Assembly (NCBI GenBank): GCA_023374025.1
Contig: SIJG01000070.1
Coordinates: forward strand, 555,417-619,416
Source: Heterodera schachtii
Taxonomy: Eukaryota > Nematoda > Chromadorea > Rhabditida > Heteroderidae
Direction: 5' to 3'
DNA: 64,000 nucleotides
How positions within the stretch are numbered: position 1 is the first letter of the stretch; every line of letters begins with the position of its first letter. The position numbers and the translations under genes were made by a program. Below are positions 1 through 12,041 of the stretch, in pieces. Under the pieces are notes generated by a model that worked only from the letters and a program-made list of their open reading frames with translations, made no database searches and had not been told where the DNA came from.

Positions 1-151
1 TATCAATTGAGAATTTTGTTGAAAATATGCTCAAGTAAAATACCAGAAAATCATTGCAATTTTCGAAAAAACAAACTTAAAAATAAGGGGCAAGGAGCGT
101 GGTGTATTTTTCAACAAATGACGTCGAACTCAAAAATTTGTTTAATCACAG

Positions 152-1564
152 AAATTTCCGAAATTGCGACCCACAAATTGAATTCTGATCGGTCTGCCGG
201 GGACATGCATTTGCTGGATATTGTTAAAATTATCAATGCAACAAGACAAAGCGTTTCGGGCACAGCTTACCGTGTACAAATACTGTTTAAATTGAGAAAA
301 AAGGTGAAAAATATTTTGCAAAAATTTAAATTAACTAATAAAAAAATTAACATAAAATATTTTAAAAATAATCATTTAATTAAAATATTGGTTATAATAT
401 TTATATAAAATTCTCATAATGTGTAAATATTATGATTAGGGCTAATATTTATAGTTTTTTCACTATTTTTTTCCTGAGCTCCCCGCAGCCTGAAATGCAC
501 GAAAAACATGTTTTTTTCGGCTGTTGTTAAGCTACTTTTCGAGTTATTAGCAACTATTTTCTAGTTTTTTATTTTTAGCAACTAAAAAACTATAAAATTT
601 TTGAAAAAAACTATTTTCAACTATTTTGGCGTTTTGCCCAAAATTTGTTAACAAAAATGCAAGAAAAAGGAAAAATACACCCCTAAGGATGAACTTTTTG
701 AAAATTTTCAAATACACCCCCTAAGAATCGACTCAAATTTTTTTCAAAAATGCACCCCTAAGAAATGAAAAATTTCTCAAAAATTCATCTCCAAATTTAT
801 TTATTTATTTTTGACATGAATTTGTGATTTTAAAAATTATTTATCTCAATACTGATTTGACTTAATTTTGTTACCTTTTTTGGCAAAATTTTACGATTTT
901 ACACCCCTAAATTCGGAACTTTTTAGCAACTATTTACTCATTTTTAGTAACTATTTTGAGGGTTTTTTAGAAATTTAAAACTAATTATTTTGTCAGTTTT
1001 TAGCAACTATAAATATTAGCCCTAATTATGATATGTGAATTTTTAAAAAAATTTAACTTTAACTATTGATAAACAAAAATAAATTTAGAAAAAATTCCCA
1101 AAATAATTTGGATGTATTTATTTGTTTTAATTAATTCACTGCTCTGTTAGGTAATAAAATGTAATATTTTTTAATCGTATTGAAGTTTAATTTTTAATTT
1201 TTTAATTAAAAAATCTATAGGATAATTCTTTGCTTTAATTTTCTTCACATTGTTTCAATTAAATTATTTTTGGTTCTGTTTTTTTTCTCTTATTTTATTG
1301 ACTCGGATTTTGATTTGCAAAAAAAAAAAAACCATCGAAATTTGATTTTAATATAGTTTTTTTTCAGAAGAGCAACATTGAGGAGCGTAATTATTCTTTA
1401 AGCCCGGTAATTAAAATATTTTTAATTTAATTTTAATAAAATTTGGTAAATTTTATGTTTTACAGATTTATTTGTTCAAAATTTATCGCAACATCAATGA
1501 AACCATCGAAATCAATTACAAAGGTGTGTCTAAAGGAAATTTCTCCTTATCATATTGGAAATAG
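152..1564 (+). CDS. Cystatin-like cysteine protease inhibitor, 3' part
   Basis: Three exons join in phase: 152-303, 1368-1406 and 1466-1564 (TAG). Acceptors read CACAG, TTTCAG and TACAG. The first exon encodes a cystatin-like helix (EIATHKLN) followed by LLDIVKIINATRQSVSGTAY, where QSVSG matches the cystatin QxVxG papain-binding loop. Cystatins inhibit C1 cysteine proteases and are usually secreted. The last exon (FKIYRNINETIEINY) would supply the closing strands, but the usual PW hairpin of type 2 cystatins is not evident, so inhibition may be altered. The start and any signal peptide are not visible; they probably lie before the window, since the exon begins in phase 1. A hAT-type element sits in the first intron. 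The family call rests mainly on the loop and helix. Confidence 0.6.
437..1024. mobile_element. Non-autonomous hAT-type DNA transposon (588 bp)
   Basis: Terminal inverted repeats TAGGGCTAATATTTATAGTT are perfect over 20 bp at both ends. The element is flanked by an 8-bp duplication ATTATGAT (429-436 and 1025-1032). An 8-bp target duplication with TAGGG ends is the hAT signature. There is no transposase ORF. The interior carries 'cccctaagaa' blocks also seen in the element at 61.5-62.1 kb. It lies in an intron of the cystatin-like gene. Confidence 0.85.
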
Positions 1565-1997
1565 CCAAAAAACAGAAAAAATGAATTTACAAAAAATATC
1601 AATCAAAAAGCAACAAGTAAAATTTTTTTTTGCATTATTCAATAGCTCTGGATATGTTCGTTTACTATTCGAATATAATTTTCAAATTCTTTCAATAGCT
1701 ATGGATATGTTCGTTCACTATTAGAATATAATTTCAAAATTCTTTAGAAAAATATAAAATGAGTCATAGGGCATAAAAGTTCAGAAGATCTTAAGTGTGA
1801 ATTTTTAGAACTAATTTGTCTTAACTTTTCTAAAAATTTTATAAAATTTGTAAAATGAAAAGATTAATAGAATATTTTATGGCTTCAATTTTTGATAAGT
1901 TAAATTTAATTTAGTTGCTCTGAATAAAAAAAATTCAAATTTAAAAAAACTTGATTTAAAAAAATTTACTTTAAGAAATTGCCAATTTCGTTAATGT

Positions 1998-3753
1998 GCC
2001 GGGCGGACGGTGGTGTTTGTCCACTGGTAATTTTATGCCAAAAATTGGACTTCAATGCTCGCCAAGTTGGCGCGAATTGGAGGCGGAACAATTTATTTTG
2101 GTAAAAAATATTTTTTTTAGTCAATTTTTTAAATTTGAAAAAATTTTTGCCATTAAATTTAGGTGGCGCTCGAGGCGGGCATCCGATTGTTTGACACGTC
2201 ATTCTTTGGCCACAATCGTGGCAAATAAGCAAAGCAATTAAGGCATGAAATTTTATTAAGGTTCGGAATAATCTAAATGGATGAAAAGATTTGTTATCAG
2301 TGTCATATGAAATCCACCGGAAAAATAAAATAAAATTAATTAAAAATATTTTTTTTTGGTTATTTTCAAGAAATTTTTGCCATTGTTTGGTCTGCTACGA
2401 ACGGATGTGTTTATTAGTGCAAAAAGCAACATTGTTCGGCCTGAAAACGCCCAGGATTTGTTCAGATATGGGTTCGGATTAATTATTTATTACTAAAAAG
2501 AGATTTGAGAAATAAAATATTAAACACAAAAAATGGACATAAAAATGCAGAGATAGGGACATATTTTTTTTTTCAATTGGAGAGTAAAATTGAATAAAAT
2601 TTTCTTAAAACTCAAAAATTCTAAGCTAATATTCTCCAAAATCATAAAAATGCTTCAAAATCAATTAGAAGAAAAAAATACAAAAAATTTAGAAAATTTG
2701 GGCTTATTTTGACAAAAAATATTAGCAATTTTTAAGCAATTAACTTTTATATGCCAAAGTATTTCCTAAAAAATTTAACTCTTTCTACAAATTCAAAATG
2801 AATAAGGAAATCAGCTTTTTTAAAATTCATAAAAATAAAAAAAACTGTAAATTCCCACCCCCCCTGCTTTAGACCGATTAAAAAAGAAATTGACGGTGAC
2901 CAATTCCATTCGGTTTCCGATTACGCACATTTTAGCGTGAAGCAATGCATCGACCAATTTGATGGGTAGCTTTTTTTATTGTTTTATATTTTATTTAGAA
3001 TTTTTAAATTCTCTAAAATTATAACTTTTTTGTTTTTCAAATTTTTCCTCTTTTTAATTAAACATTTTTGTATAAAATGCATTTTTTAGTAAATAAATAT
3101 TTAAATAATTTTCAACCATTTTTCAGCTACAATGACTTGTGTATGGTTCACTATGCGAAGGATGTTTCCAAAAATGTATCAAACACTTGCTCAAATAACA
3201 GAAGTGACCGTGAAGAGGTGTATGGCGTTTTAGAACATTACATGGGTCAGTGAGGGGTCCATGGCACGACATTTGGGGATTTAAAGACATTTTGGGCCAT
3301 ACATTTAGAGGTTCCACATTTGGAGATTTTAATTTAAAAAAATTATATGAAAAATATTGATTTATTGAAGCATGGCTGCGAGCATACTAAAATTTCAATA
3401 TTCCATATTTTTATCCGTTTAAAAACACAATTTCCCGAAATTTTACGCATAGTGCCACTTTCTTGAAAATAAAATTTTTACTTTCAAATAACTTTTTTTA
3501 AATCAAATTAAAAGATAATTCATCAAAATATGGAGTAGCCGCCGGGATAAATACATACAAATCCCTTTCTCGTCAACAGACATTGGCACCGTTCGGTCCA
3601 TTGGCGTGGCAAATTTCGACTCAGATCATGTCGAACACTTAGTCAAGAATGGCATACATTGTGTGCCGGCCGTTGTCCAATGCGAAATGCACCCATTCCT
3701 ACAGCGTGACGATCTGCTCGATTACTGTAAATCCGCGGGGATTTTCCTGCAGG
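1998..3753 (+). pseudogene. Aldo-keto reductase, probably decayed
   Basis: Exon-sized pieces follow the order of an aldo-keto reductase. 1998-2100 encodes LSTGNFMPKIGL. 2163-2225 encodes VALEAGIRLFDTSFF, the strand with the cofactor-proximal Asp, but its conserved Tyr position is Phe. About 2378-2480 encodes LLRTDVFISAKSN. About 2880-2967 encodes a helix ending VKQCIDQFDG. 3127-3246 encodes SYNDLCMVHYAKD, where the catalytic His is normally found. About 3577-3753 encodes VRSIGVANFDSDHV followed by VVQCEMHPFLQRDDLL. These enzymes reduce carbonyls with NADPH. Exon 2 runs into a stop (GHNRGK*), the usual WG/HWP signatures are missing, and no convincing C-terminal exon was found downstream. Decay is therefore likely; a badly modelled or edited gene is the alternative. 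Confidence 0.6.
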
Positions 3754-3759
3754 TGATAA

Positions 3760-5145
3760 AATTTGAAAAACAAAATAATAAAACGCCTAAGGGCGTGACC
3801 AGGAAGGGTCAGTGGAAAAAGAATCAGATTTTCTTGAAAATGAGACACGGTGTTTGATTACTGTTTTGAAAAACTAAGCGGGAATTGGTATGAGGCAAAC
3901 TTATAATAATCTGATCATACCGTTTTTTTTACGGTTTCGTTGTATGCGCATAACTCTGACTCATTTATGGCACAAAAAATCCTTGAAATTTTTCAAGTGA
4001 TCCTAAAAGAATGTGAATTGATCTTGTGAATTTACAATAATCAGATTATAGTATGTTTTTACAGTTTCGTATTATTTTCCAATTTTATTTTTATTAAACA
4101 AAATTTAATTTTAAAATCATGCACATATCTCTGACTCATTTTCCGGGAGCCCCAAAAGCCTAAGAATTTTTTGCTATGATTGACCTGGCTTTTGCTCTTC
4201 TTTGAGGAGTAGGCATTTTTCTTATATGTACATATTTTTATGTTTTTCAAATTTTTAGACATTATACGTTTTATTTGACTTTTATAAACTTGCGGTAATT
4301 ATCTGCACCAAGGGCACAAAAGACCTTTTACATAAGACCTCCAAATTTCGTCAATTTTGGTTTAAATTGCGAATGTATGTTTGTCGTGTTCGTGATATGA
4401 TGCAAGGTCATACTGGATAATCAGGGGCCTAATTTCGAACCCTAAACTGTCGGAAATCAGAAAATCTTTTATCTATTAATTGTTAACTTTTAAGGCCCAC
4501 AGCATTTTTGCATACAAAGAACAAAAACCTTCTTACTTAAAGCAACACCAGCGCTATTTACTGCTGAAAAGCATAGCATCATTTTACAAAATTGGCACAT
4601 CGGTGAGTGATGATTGGCCTATTATGGGTTACGGATTTTAAAACTAGTCCAAATCTTGGTTAGGGATTATTCCAATAAATATTCGAATACTTGATTCAGA
4701 TTCTTGATTCCGCCAAAATTAATTTATTATGTTTTTCGAGTTTTTAATATCTACATAAATTTTTTTTTAATTTCTAGTTGCTTCTTATAGTCAAATATTG
4801 AGTCAAATCTCGGTCTCGAATCTTGGGTCAATCTTTGATTTTGTATCTCGTGGTAAGGATTCATTACCGTATATCTAGGTAAATTTTGTTCTTTGGTATA
4901 TTTGTTCAAGGGTATTTTGCAAATTTTTGGTGCCACGGAAAAAAGGCGGAAATTTTAACTAAGGTGGAAATTTAGCCATTTTTTGCCAAAAAAGTGCCAA
5001 ATTTTTTAGCTGGATGAAAATTTAAAAATTTGTATTGGTAAAATAGGGTCCGTCAGTTTCTCTCCCGCCATCCTCTGGCGACGGGGCTTTCTATTTTTTG
5101 CGAAATTTCTTTCCCGAACATCACCAATAACCCACCGCCCCCTTA
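3760..5145. other. Intergenic, no gene recognised
   Basis: AT-rich stretch. A weak exon-like piece at about 4546-4611, ending at a GTGAGT donor, does not match the aldo-keto reductase C-terminus well enough to be joined to it. Nothing else can be supported. Confidence 0.5.
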
Positions 5146-5151
5146 AAAGTT

Positions 5152-5535
5152 AAGCAGTTGTCACTTTGCTTCATCATTCAACGCGCCCCACATGTTGGAG
5201 CAGTAATTGTGGAACAAACGGATGATTTATTTCTTAAAAAAAATGGCGGTCCACGACGTGTGATGTCATGTCAGCAGCTCAGAAAAGTGCTGAACGGCCT
5301 GGTGGCCAGCGTGTGCAACAACGGCGACCACTTTGATGAGGCTGATGAGAATTACGATTACGACGACATTCCGTCAAAATCCCAACAACAACAGCAGTTG
5401 AGGGTAGGCACTGCTTTGACAAAAAAAAAGGAGGAATGTCACGCAAAATCGGGGCAGGACACGAACGCCTTTAAAATGTCCGGAGATTTCCGATTTGACA
5501 CTGCGCGCGAATATAAAAATGAAGACGACGATTGA
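5152..5535 (+). CDS. Unrecognised coding exon, acidic and glutamine-rich
   Basis: An open frame with coding-like composition, clearly less AT-rich than its surroundings. A possible acceptor (GTTAAG) precedes it and a TGA closes it at 5533-5535. The protein has an ordered N-terminal half (APHVGAVIVEQTDDLFLK, then VMSCQQLRKVLNGLVASV), an acidic tract EADENYDYDD, a Q run, and an acidic tail. No ATG is in a credible position, so this is probably an internal or last exon. A donor-like GTAGGC after QLR (near 5403) could instead splice to the coding-like piece at about 6168-6271. I do not recognise the family. The long palindrome at 5576-5939 begins 40 bp after the stop. Confidence 0.4.
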   Translation, partial: KQLSLCFIIQRAPHVGAVIVEQTDDLFLKKNGGPRRVMSCQQLRKVLNGLVASVCNNGDHFDEADENYDYDDIPSKSQQQQQLRVGTALTKKKEECHAKSGQDTNAFKMSGDFRFDTAREYKNEDDD

Positions 5536-5575
5536 GGAAAAAGACTGCTATTCAAAATCAAATCAACGGTGCTAT

Positions 5576-5939
5576 GTCGATCGACGAAAAGTGCAAAATT
5601 TGCTAAGTTTTTTTTTACTAAATCAACTCATAACTTTTCTTACAATTAGACGCAACCAAATTGCATAATCTTGGTATCATACGATAGCCCTTGAATTGCG
5701 TTATTAGCTTGCCAAATTTCAAAAAATTTGATTGTTTTTAAAAAGTTATGACAATTTTTTCTGTTTTTTGGCTTAAACTTTTGAAAAACTTAATAAATTT
5801 TTTGAAATTTAGTAAGCTAATAACGCAATTCATGGGCTATCGTATGATACCAAGATTGTGCAATTTGGTTGCGGCTAAGAAAAGTTATGAGTTGATTTAG
5901 CCAAAAGTTTAGCAAATTTTGCACTTTTCGTCGATCGAC
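5576..5939. repeat. Long palindromic (foldback) element, 364 bp
   Basis: The left arm begins GTCGATCGACGAAAAGTGCA and the right arm ends with its reverse complement at 5939. Matching continues inward through 'aactcataacttttctta', 'gcaaccaaattg', 'cttggtatcatacgatagccc' and 'gcgttattagctt', so each arm is about 150 bp, with mismatches, around an AT-rich centre. This looks like a foldback MITE. No clear target duplication was found. Confidence 0.8.
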
Positions 5940-6167
5940 CAACACGCAAATCAACACCTAATTTATTTTTAAGACAGAGGCGAATAATAGCAAAATAAAT
6001 ATAGGGGAGGGACACACCCGATTAGAAATAGCTTTTTACGAAATTCTCAATACGAAAATTTTAAATTCTTGTTTCGAAATTAATCGAAAAATCAAATGAA
6101 CAATTGGCAAGGTTTTTGTGTCGTGATTTCGGCTTTATTCAATCCTCAAATAGTCGGTCAAAAGCCG

Positions 6168-6271
6168 CTTTTAGTTGTTGCGCGATGAGCACATGCGCGC
6201 GATGCAACGGATGGACTTGGGCAAATCAGGCGGAGGTCGATTTACGGACTGTGAACAGTGGAAAGTGATGT
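6168..6271 (+). CDS. Possible terminal exon, unrecognised
   Basis: After a CTTTTAG acceptor an open frame reads LLRDEHMRAMQRMDLGKSGG and continues RFTDCEQWKVM to a TGA. It is more GC-rich than the flanks and looks coding, possibly as the last exon of the gene with the exon at 5152. It is too short to identify. Confidence 0.3.
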
Positions 6272-8300
6272 GAAATGATGAATCTACCATAATCCGTTCG
6301 GATGATAATGAAAACAAATAAATTGGCACTTTTACAGTTTAACTGGAATAAACAATTTTCCCTTACAAATTAAGACTAAATGACTTAGGCCGGGCGATTG
6401 GCATCTCAGAAAGAGTTCATTGTTTATCAGTAATCAAATTACATGCCGCCTAATGGAAACTTGATTAAATGTTAATTTAGGCAAAAATCGTATAATTAAT
6501 GGATTTTTGCAAAAAAAAATATTTTGTGTAGGTTATTAGTGAAAATGCCAAAATATGGAAGTAAAATACGGAAATTTGGACAAAAACCTAAATATTGAAA
6601 ATTAAAAACTATCAATATTAATGAAGTGTAAAAAATAGGAAAATTATAAATTGGTTTTTCGACCAATTTCACTTTGGGCTAAATCTCTGTTTTTAGAAAA
6701 AAAAATAAAGACCACAAAAACACCAATTTTGTTGAGGCTAATAATGTAGTCCTTAATTGCCCATGGTTTTAGGAGAAAACACTCTGTCACAACACAATCT
6801 TGGAAGTCATTAGTGCATTTAATTTGGCCTCATGGGCCTAATTTGGGTCCGCTGTTATTTCAACCTTAATGAATTTACTTTACAGAAACAATATTTCAAT
6901 ATTAAAAATTTAAACGGTGAACCAGTTAAAGTCCTAATGGCATTTATTTTACCAATGACTCAAAATGGGAAAAACAAATAAAATTTATAATTAAAAAAAC
7001 AAATGTGAACTTTTTTGCTTTGCTCAAATCCCTTAAAACAAAAAACCTTCAGGCATTCTAATTACAGAGATGATATGCCTGAGTATAATGCACTTCTTCA
7101 ACTTTATCAAGAACCCCTTTTAAACGTAGAATGAAATGGATTTGAGGCTTTCCCATGATTTATTCGGGAAAAATCCATATTCAGCAAAAGAGGCGAGTTT
7201 ACTTTTATTAATCCAATTGAATATTGCTAAACTTAATTTGACGCATTTAATATTGATGATTTACTTTTGAAACCACCTTATCGCATCGAGTGACAAAATT
7301 TAATTTAATTATTTTGTTAATATCAGTGTCACGCTTTTGCGTATAAATCAAACGAATGCTTGTGTTAATTTTTTAATGACTTCAGTGTAATTGGATAATG
7401 AGCGGGAATTTTGAAATGTTTACCGCACTGCAAAATGCCATTCATCAAACACAAAATTTCATTAAACAAAAAAAACCGAAATTTCATTTCAACAAAATGC
7501 CATCATTATCAAACAAAAATTGATTTTTTGAGAATTTAAATATTTATGCAAAAACGTTTATTAGTAAATTTTAAATTTTCAAAATTATCGTTTTACATAA
7601 ATTTACTTTTTTGAAGATTCTGCTCAGCCCCTATTCTTGTTTTTTATGCCAAAATGTCTTTTCACCATACCAATTGTGAAAAAATTTAAGTTCACCTAAA
7701 ATTTTAGTAAACCGCTTTAAATTTTTTGTAATTTTAATCTCAAATAGATAGTAGTTTCAAATGCGGAGAGGGGGCGAGGGGCTATCGAGAAAAATTTGAA
7801 ATTTTTATTGAACTTCGGCACGCAGTTAGACCAAAAATGGATACTTATTTCTGAGATTAAGCTAAAATAATAATAAAAAAAATTAAAAATTAAATTTGTG
7901 CCCAAAAGTTCAGACAGATGGCGTTGTGGAAAACATTAACAATTTCACAATTTCACCTGTCATTAGCGTAAAAATTAATATAAAGGCGCCAATTACATTG
8001 AAAATTCATAGGAAATATTAAAACTAAAAGTAAAAATTGGTTAGAACAGCCAATTACATTAAAAATGCGTAAGCCAATCGCTTCTAATATTGCACTTTAT
8101 GAGTCCAAACGAATTTTATGAGTAAAAATTAGACGACTTTAAGTCAGACTTTGTGCTTCGGATGATACCAAAAATATAGGGTTTGTTCGAACATGAACAA
8201 AGTTATTGTATAAAAACCAGGCATTGTCAATTGGTTGGACTCATAAAGTAAATAGAGCCAAATCTTTGTAAAAGATTGTTTAAAAAATAAAATATTTTAT
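6272..8300. other. Intergenic, no gene recognised
   Basis: AT-rich DNA with no convincing exon on either strand. A local direct repeat containing 'ccaattacatt' occurs near 7990 and 8050. Confidence 0.5.
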
Positions 8301-8307
8301 TTTGATA

Positions 8308-10280
8308 ATGATGCCATTAAATGTAACCGAATCGCCACAAACTCAGCAATTAACATATATTGAATTGTTCCATCAAAACGGGGACCAACACACATTGGCC
8401 ATGTGGCTGATTATGAGTGCAAAGTGTGCACTGTCATCGGTTAGCATTCTGTTCAATGGATTCCCGACAAAATTCTTTGGTATCGAACTCCATTCTAAAT
8501 CCCTGAAAAACTTATCAAAAAATGCTTTTTTGGTTTCGAAACGCCATCCTCCACCCCTGGAAAACAATATCAAAAAACCTTCCAACAAATAGCTGATGTG
8601 ATCATCTTTTCCTGATGATTACTTCGAAATTAAAGCGAATACAGTATTAGATCTGCTGGTAGCGCAAACGGCATCAGGGATGACGAAGGAATGAGTTCCT
8701 ACAAAATTTTTGTTCTCAGACTCTATCCCCCATACCTGGAAAAGCTTACCAAAAAACCCTAAAATTCATAGGGGCTGGGCTGAGAGTCAATACAAAAACC
8801 AAAACCCTGAGAAAAGATCCCCAACCGATACAAGGATATTTCGGTCATATAATTTTAAATATATTTCAGTGAGCTTCACAACACATGTAATGTGCTGTTC
8901 GCGTTGGATTCCCTGTTTTTGGCACTATTCCAATTGAATTCTCTGATCACTTTGCTGATCGCTGCTTTTGGCATAGATTTTGTGCCAAATTCGACATGTT
9001 TTTACTTCCAAGCATTGCCAGTCTTCAGCTTGCTAATGTCTTTTTGCTTGATGTTCCAAATTGGGCTTGAACGTCTTGCAAAGGTTCTGTTTCCAATTTG
9101 GTTGGAAAATTATTTTTTTAATTAGTTTTTTGTTTTAATTAATTTTTTTATATTTTTTATTTAGGAGTATGAATAATGGCTCAAAAAAATTTCATGCTTT
9201 GTTTTTTTGTGTGTCGGTTGCATCAATTTGTTATTGATCTGGCTAAGCTTTTCTGCTTATCACGACATAGAAACGTAAAACGATCAATTAGGAAGGGAAT
9301 TTAAAAATTTTCAAATCTTTAAATTTGAAAAAAATTGTGAAATAAAGCGCATAAATTTTATAGCTAGAAATTTTATGAAAATTCTGTAGGTTGAAAACCT
9401 TTTAAAATATCTATGACACCAAATTTTGTTGAATAATTGTTACGGAGAAAAGTACGCAATTTTATCCATTTTAAATGAATATTTTAAATTAAATTAAATT
9501 AATATTTATTTTTTTTTAATCAAAAGCATGGTTATGTGCGCAGCTTCTGACATCAGTGGTAAGTGAATTTTCTACACAATTTCGTTTAATCGATCAATGA
9601 TAATGCACATTTTATTGGTCATCATTTACATTACAATTGTTTTGATTTTAAAATTCAAAAATGGTAAAAAAATAAAAATATAATGAATTTGTGATTAAAT
9701 TTTCGTTTTAATTTTTATTTAAAGCAATTTTAAATCTTTACTAATACTTTTATTTAAAAAATGCCTATTTTTATCATATTTTCAGAAAATCAGCATTTCT
9801 CGAAAAGCATTTTGCGCTCTTTGCTTTTCCTCGTCTTTTTGGAAACAATTGGATGGCTCCCGTCAATTTATCTTATCCCATTTTTAAAATTTGCGCAATT
9901 TTCACCAATTACCACTATTTATATCAATGTCGGATTCAACACAATTCCACAAGTGTTACGTCATCGGCAAATGGACCGACACTTTATTATTTTAGGTAAA
10001 AAAACAGAAAATTTGTAAGGTTAATTAATGGTCTAATTGGAAATCATTTGAAATTACCTTCATATGTATCTTAATTTTTTGTTTTATTGTTGATTTATTA
10101 TTAAATGCAAATTATATTTATTAATTTCATTTTTTAAGTCCTTTATATCGCGAGGAAATTAATGCTTTTTTGGAGGGCATTGGCATCAAAAAATCCATCG
10201 GCACGCAACACCAACAACAACACACAAATGCAATTGCATTAAATCTCTTAACAAGACATAACAATTGGATTCACCGTTAA
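8308..10280 (+). pseudogene. Serpentine-type 7TM chemoreceptor with frameshifts
   Basis: Pieces in order match a nematode seven-transmembrane chemoreceptor. The first exon has an N-terminal NVT glycosylation site and TM1 (TLAMWLIMSAKCALSSVSIL). The exon from about 8868 has TM2 (NVLFALDSLFLALFQLNSLI) and TM3 with the motif GLERLAKVLFPIW. From about 9166 comes FHALFFCVSVASI (TM4). A short piece near 9600-9660 gives TM5 (MHILLVIIYITIVLILK). From 9786 comes TM6 (LRSLLFLVFLETIGWLPSIY), then TM7 and a last exon SPLYREEINAFLEGIG. The reading frame breaks inside TM4 (near 9228) and before TM7 (near 9945), where TSSANGPTLYYF lies in a shifted frame. Such receptors detect chemical cues in sensory cilia. 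Two breaks suggest a pseudogene, or uncorrected indels in the assembly. Confidence 0.7.
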
Positions 10281-10559
10281 AAAAGAATAAAAAATACAAT
10301 ATTGTAGAGCGAAAACTAGACAAAATAATCTAGGTAGCGAGATTTGGCAATTCATACCCTAAAATTTAATATATTTTTCTTGACAAAAATTTTTGCTTGA
10401 AAAAATTATTTATTTGTAAAAAGCTTCAAGAAATTGAAACTATTTGCGTTTAAAATTGAAACAAACAAAAATAAATTTGGGGGGAAAAACTGGAGATTCT
10501 AACCATTTTTAATCTGGTTTTAAATGAAAATTATCCAATTTATAGGTCAAATCATGAAA

Positions 10560-11160
10560 ATTTTAGGGGAATTTCATCCCTCATTCTTAGGGGTGTAATA
10601 TTAGCGTTTCGTGCCAAAATGCGAAACGCGAAAGTACCGAAAAAAGCGAAAGCGAAATGCGAAAGCTAAAGTCCATCCCTGGTATAAGTATATAAAGAAA
10701 ATTTTGGAAAAATTTTTGCGGCCGCGCGAGCACTCCGCTGACTCCAACCGAATACAACCGTTGTACATTTTTGCCATTACCACGCTGAGAGTATGGCTTC
10801 TTTCGAATGCGGCTTATTCTCGACCTTAACCAGTGAGGGTGGAGGCACTGGCAGTCAACGGGAAACGGCGTCAGCGAAAGACCGCCTTTGAGCTAATAAG
10901 AAAGAAAAAATATATATTTGTGACAGATTTTATGATTAAAAATGTGACGGGGTGCAAAAGGGGAGAGAAATTCAGAGGAAATGCCGCAATATTTCTCGGC
11001 ACTTTCGTTTCTCTTTTGCTCTCTTCATTTTTCAAGGTCTCTTCAACGGATGGGCATTTGGCCATAGCTCATCATCTGTCGATAATCCATTAATTGTTGA
11101 TCATTTGCCATTTTTCAGCTGACATCCCTCCGTTGGACAAGTGGACAAATGATATCTAGA
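10560..11160 (+). repeat. Dispersed ~600 bp repeat, copy 1 (family R)
   Basis: Near-identical in inverted orientation to 18300-18910. Landmarks are 'catccctcattcttagggg' at one end, 'ctccaaccgaatacaaccg', 'cagtgagggtggaggcactg', 'gggaaacggcgtcagcgaaa' and 'tttttcagctgacatccctc' at the other. It is GC-richer than the flanks. The open frames within it are not credible genes. Related copies with the same core words lie at 20.73-21.31 and 23.65-24.37 kb. Confidence 0.8.
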
Positions 11161-12041
11161 GACCGACTAAAAAAGCAGCAAAAATCGTGAAAAAGTCACC
11201 GAAATTGAAAAAAGCATGAAAAGGCACGAAAATCCTGAAAAAGGCATGAAAATAAGCATTTCTAAATTTTTATTAAGGATTTTTAGGGAGTAAAACATGT
11301 AAAATTTAATTTTGGTTTTTTAAATATTATTAAATATTTCCTAAAATTTTTATGAAAAAAAAATTTTGTCGGTCATTTTTGAGAAAATTTTTCAATTCAT
11401 ACCATTCGAACCAAAGAAAACTGTCAAAATAATTAGTTTTTAGATTCTAAAAAAAACACCAAAATAGGTGCTAAAAATGGGGAAAAAAACATTTGACGGC
11501 AAAGTGGTCCCAGTTTCGGGATTAAAATTTTGATTTTGAACAGGATAATGAAACCGAGAGTCATTTTAGGTCCTTTTAGCGATATTTCAAAAATCTAATT
11601 TCTGCTAAAATTTCGAAAACTATCGAAAAAATTCGTTATTTTTCAAGAACAGTTATGGCTTTTCAAAAAGCATTTTTAGGGATGTTTAACAAAATTTTTT
11701 GAAGTATTTCACGCTGATGAAAACACTTATTGACAAATTGGCGCTAATTTGTATGAATAAATACTTTGAGCAAAATTATGTATAATTTTTCTGCCAAAAA
11801 AAAACAATTTTTTTTTAAATTTCGGACGCCGGCAAAAATGCCAACGCTTCGTTTGTTTAATAATTGGCCAAAATTCGTGGATAAAGACAGCATTTGATTT
11901 GTCAATTATTTTGATTTGCGTCATCATAGGCTTCTACGTCAATGTATGACACGTCAATGTAAATGGATTTATATTGGCAATTAAATGCATTAAATTATCA
12001 TTATTCTTTGAATATTTTTTATATTATTATTTTATAACTAA
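11161..12041. other. Intergenic, with a dispersed repeat fragment
   Basis: No gene seen. 11430-11500 carries the words 'attagtttttag' and 'caaaataggtgctaaaaatg', repeated at 48440-48500, so a transposon-derived fragment is likely. Confidence 0.5.

Noticed and set aside
4546..4611. C-terminal exon of the aldo-keto reductase
   Set aside because: It has a good donor but the translation lacks the family's C-terminal motifs.
10601..11093. Frames inside the family R repeats (also 18.36-18.9, 20.6-21.3 and 23.8-24.2 kb)
   Set aside because: Copies have frame-changing indels relative to each other, so no protein is conserved.
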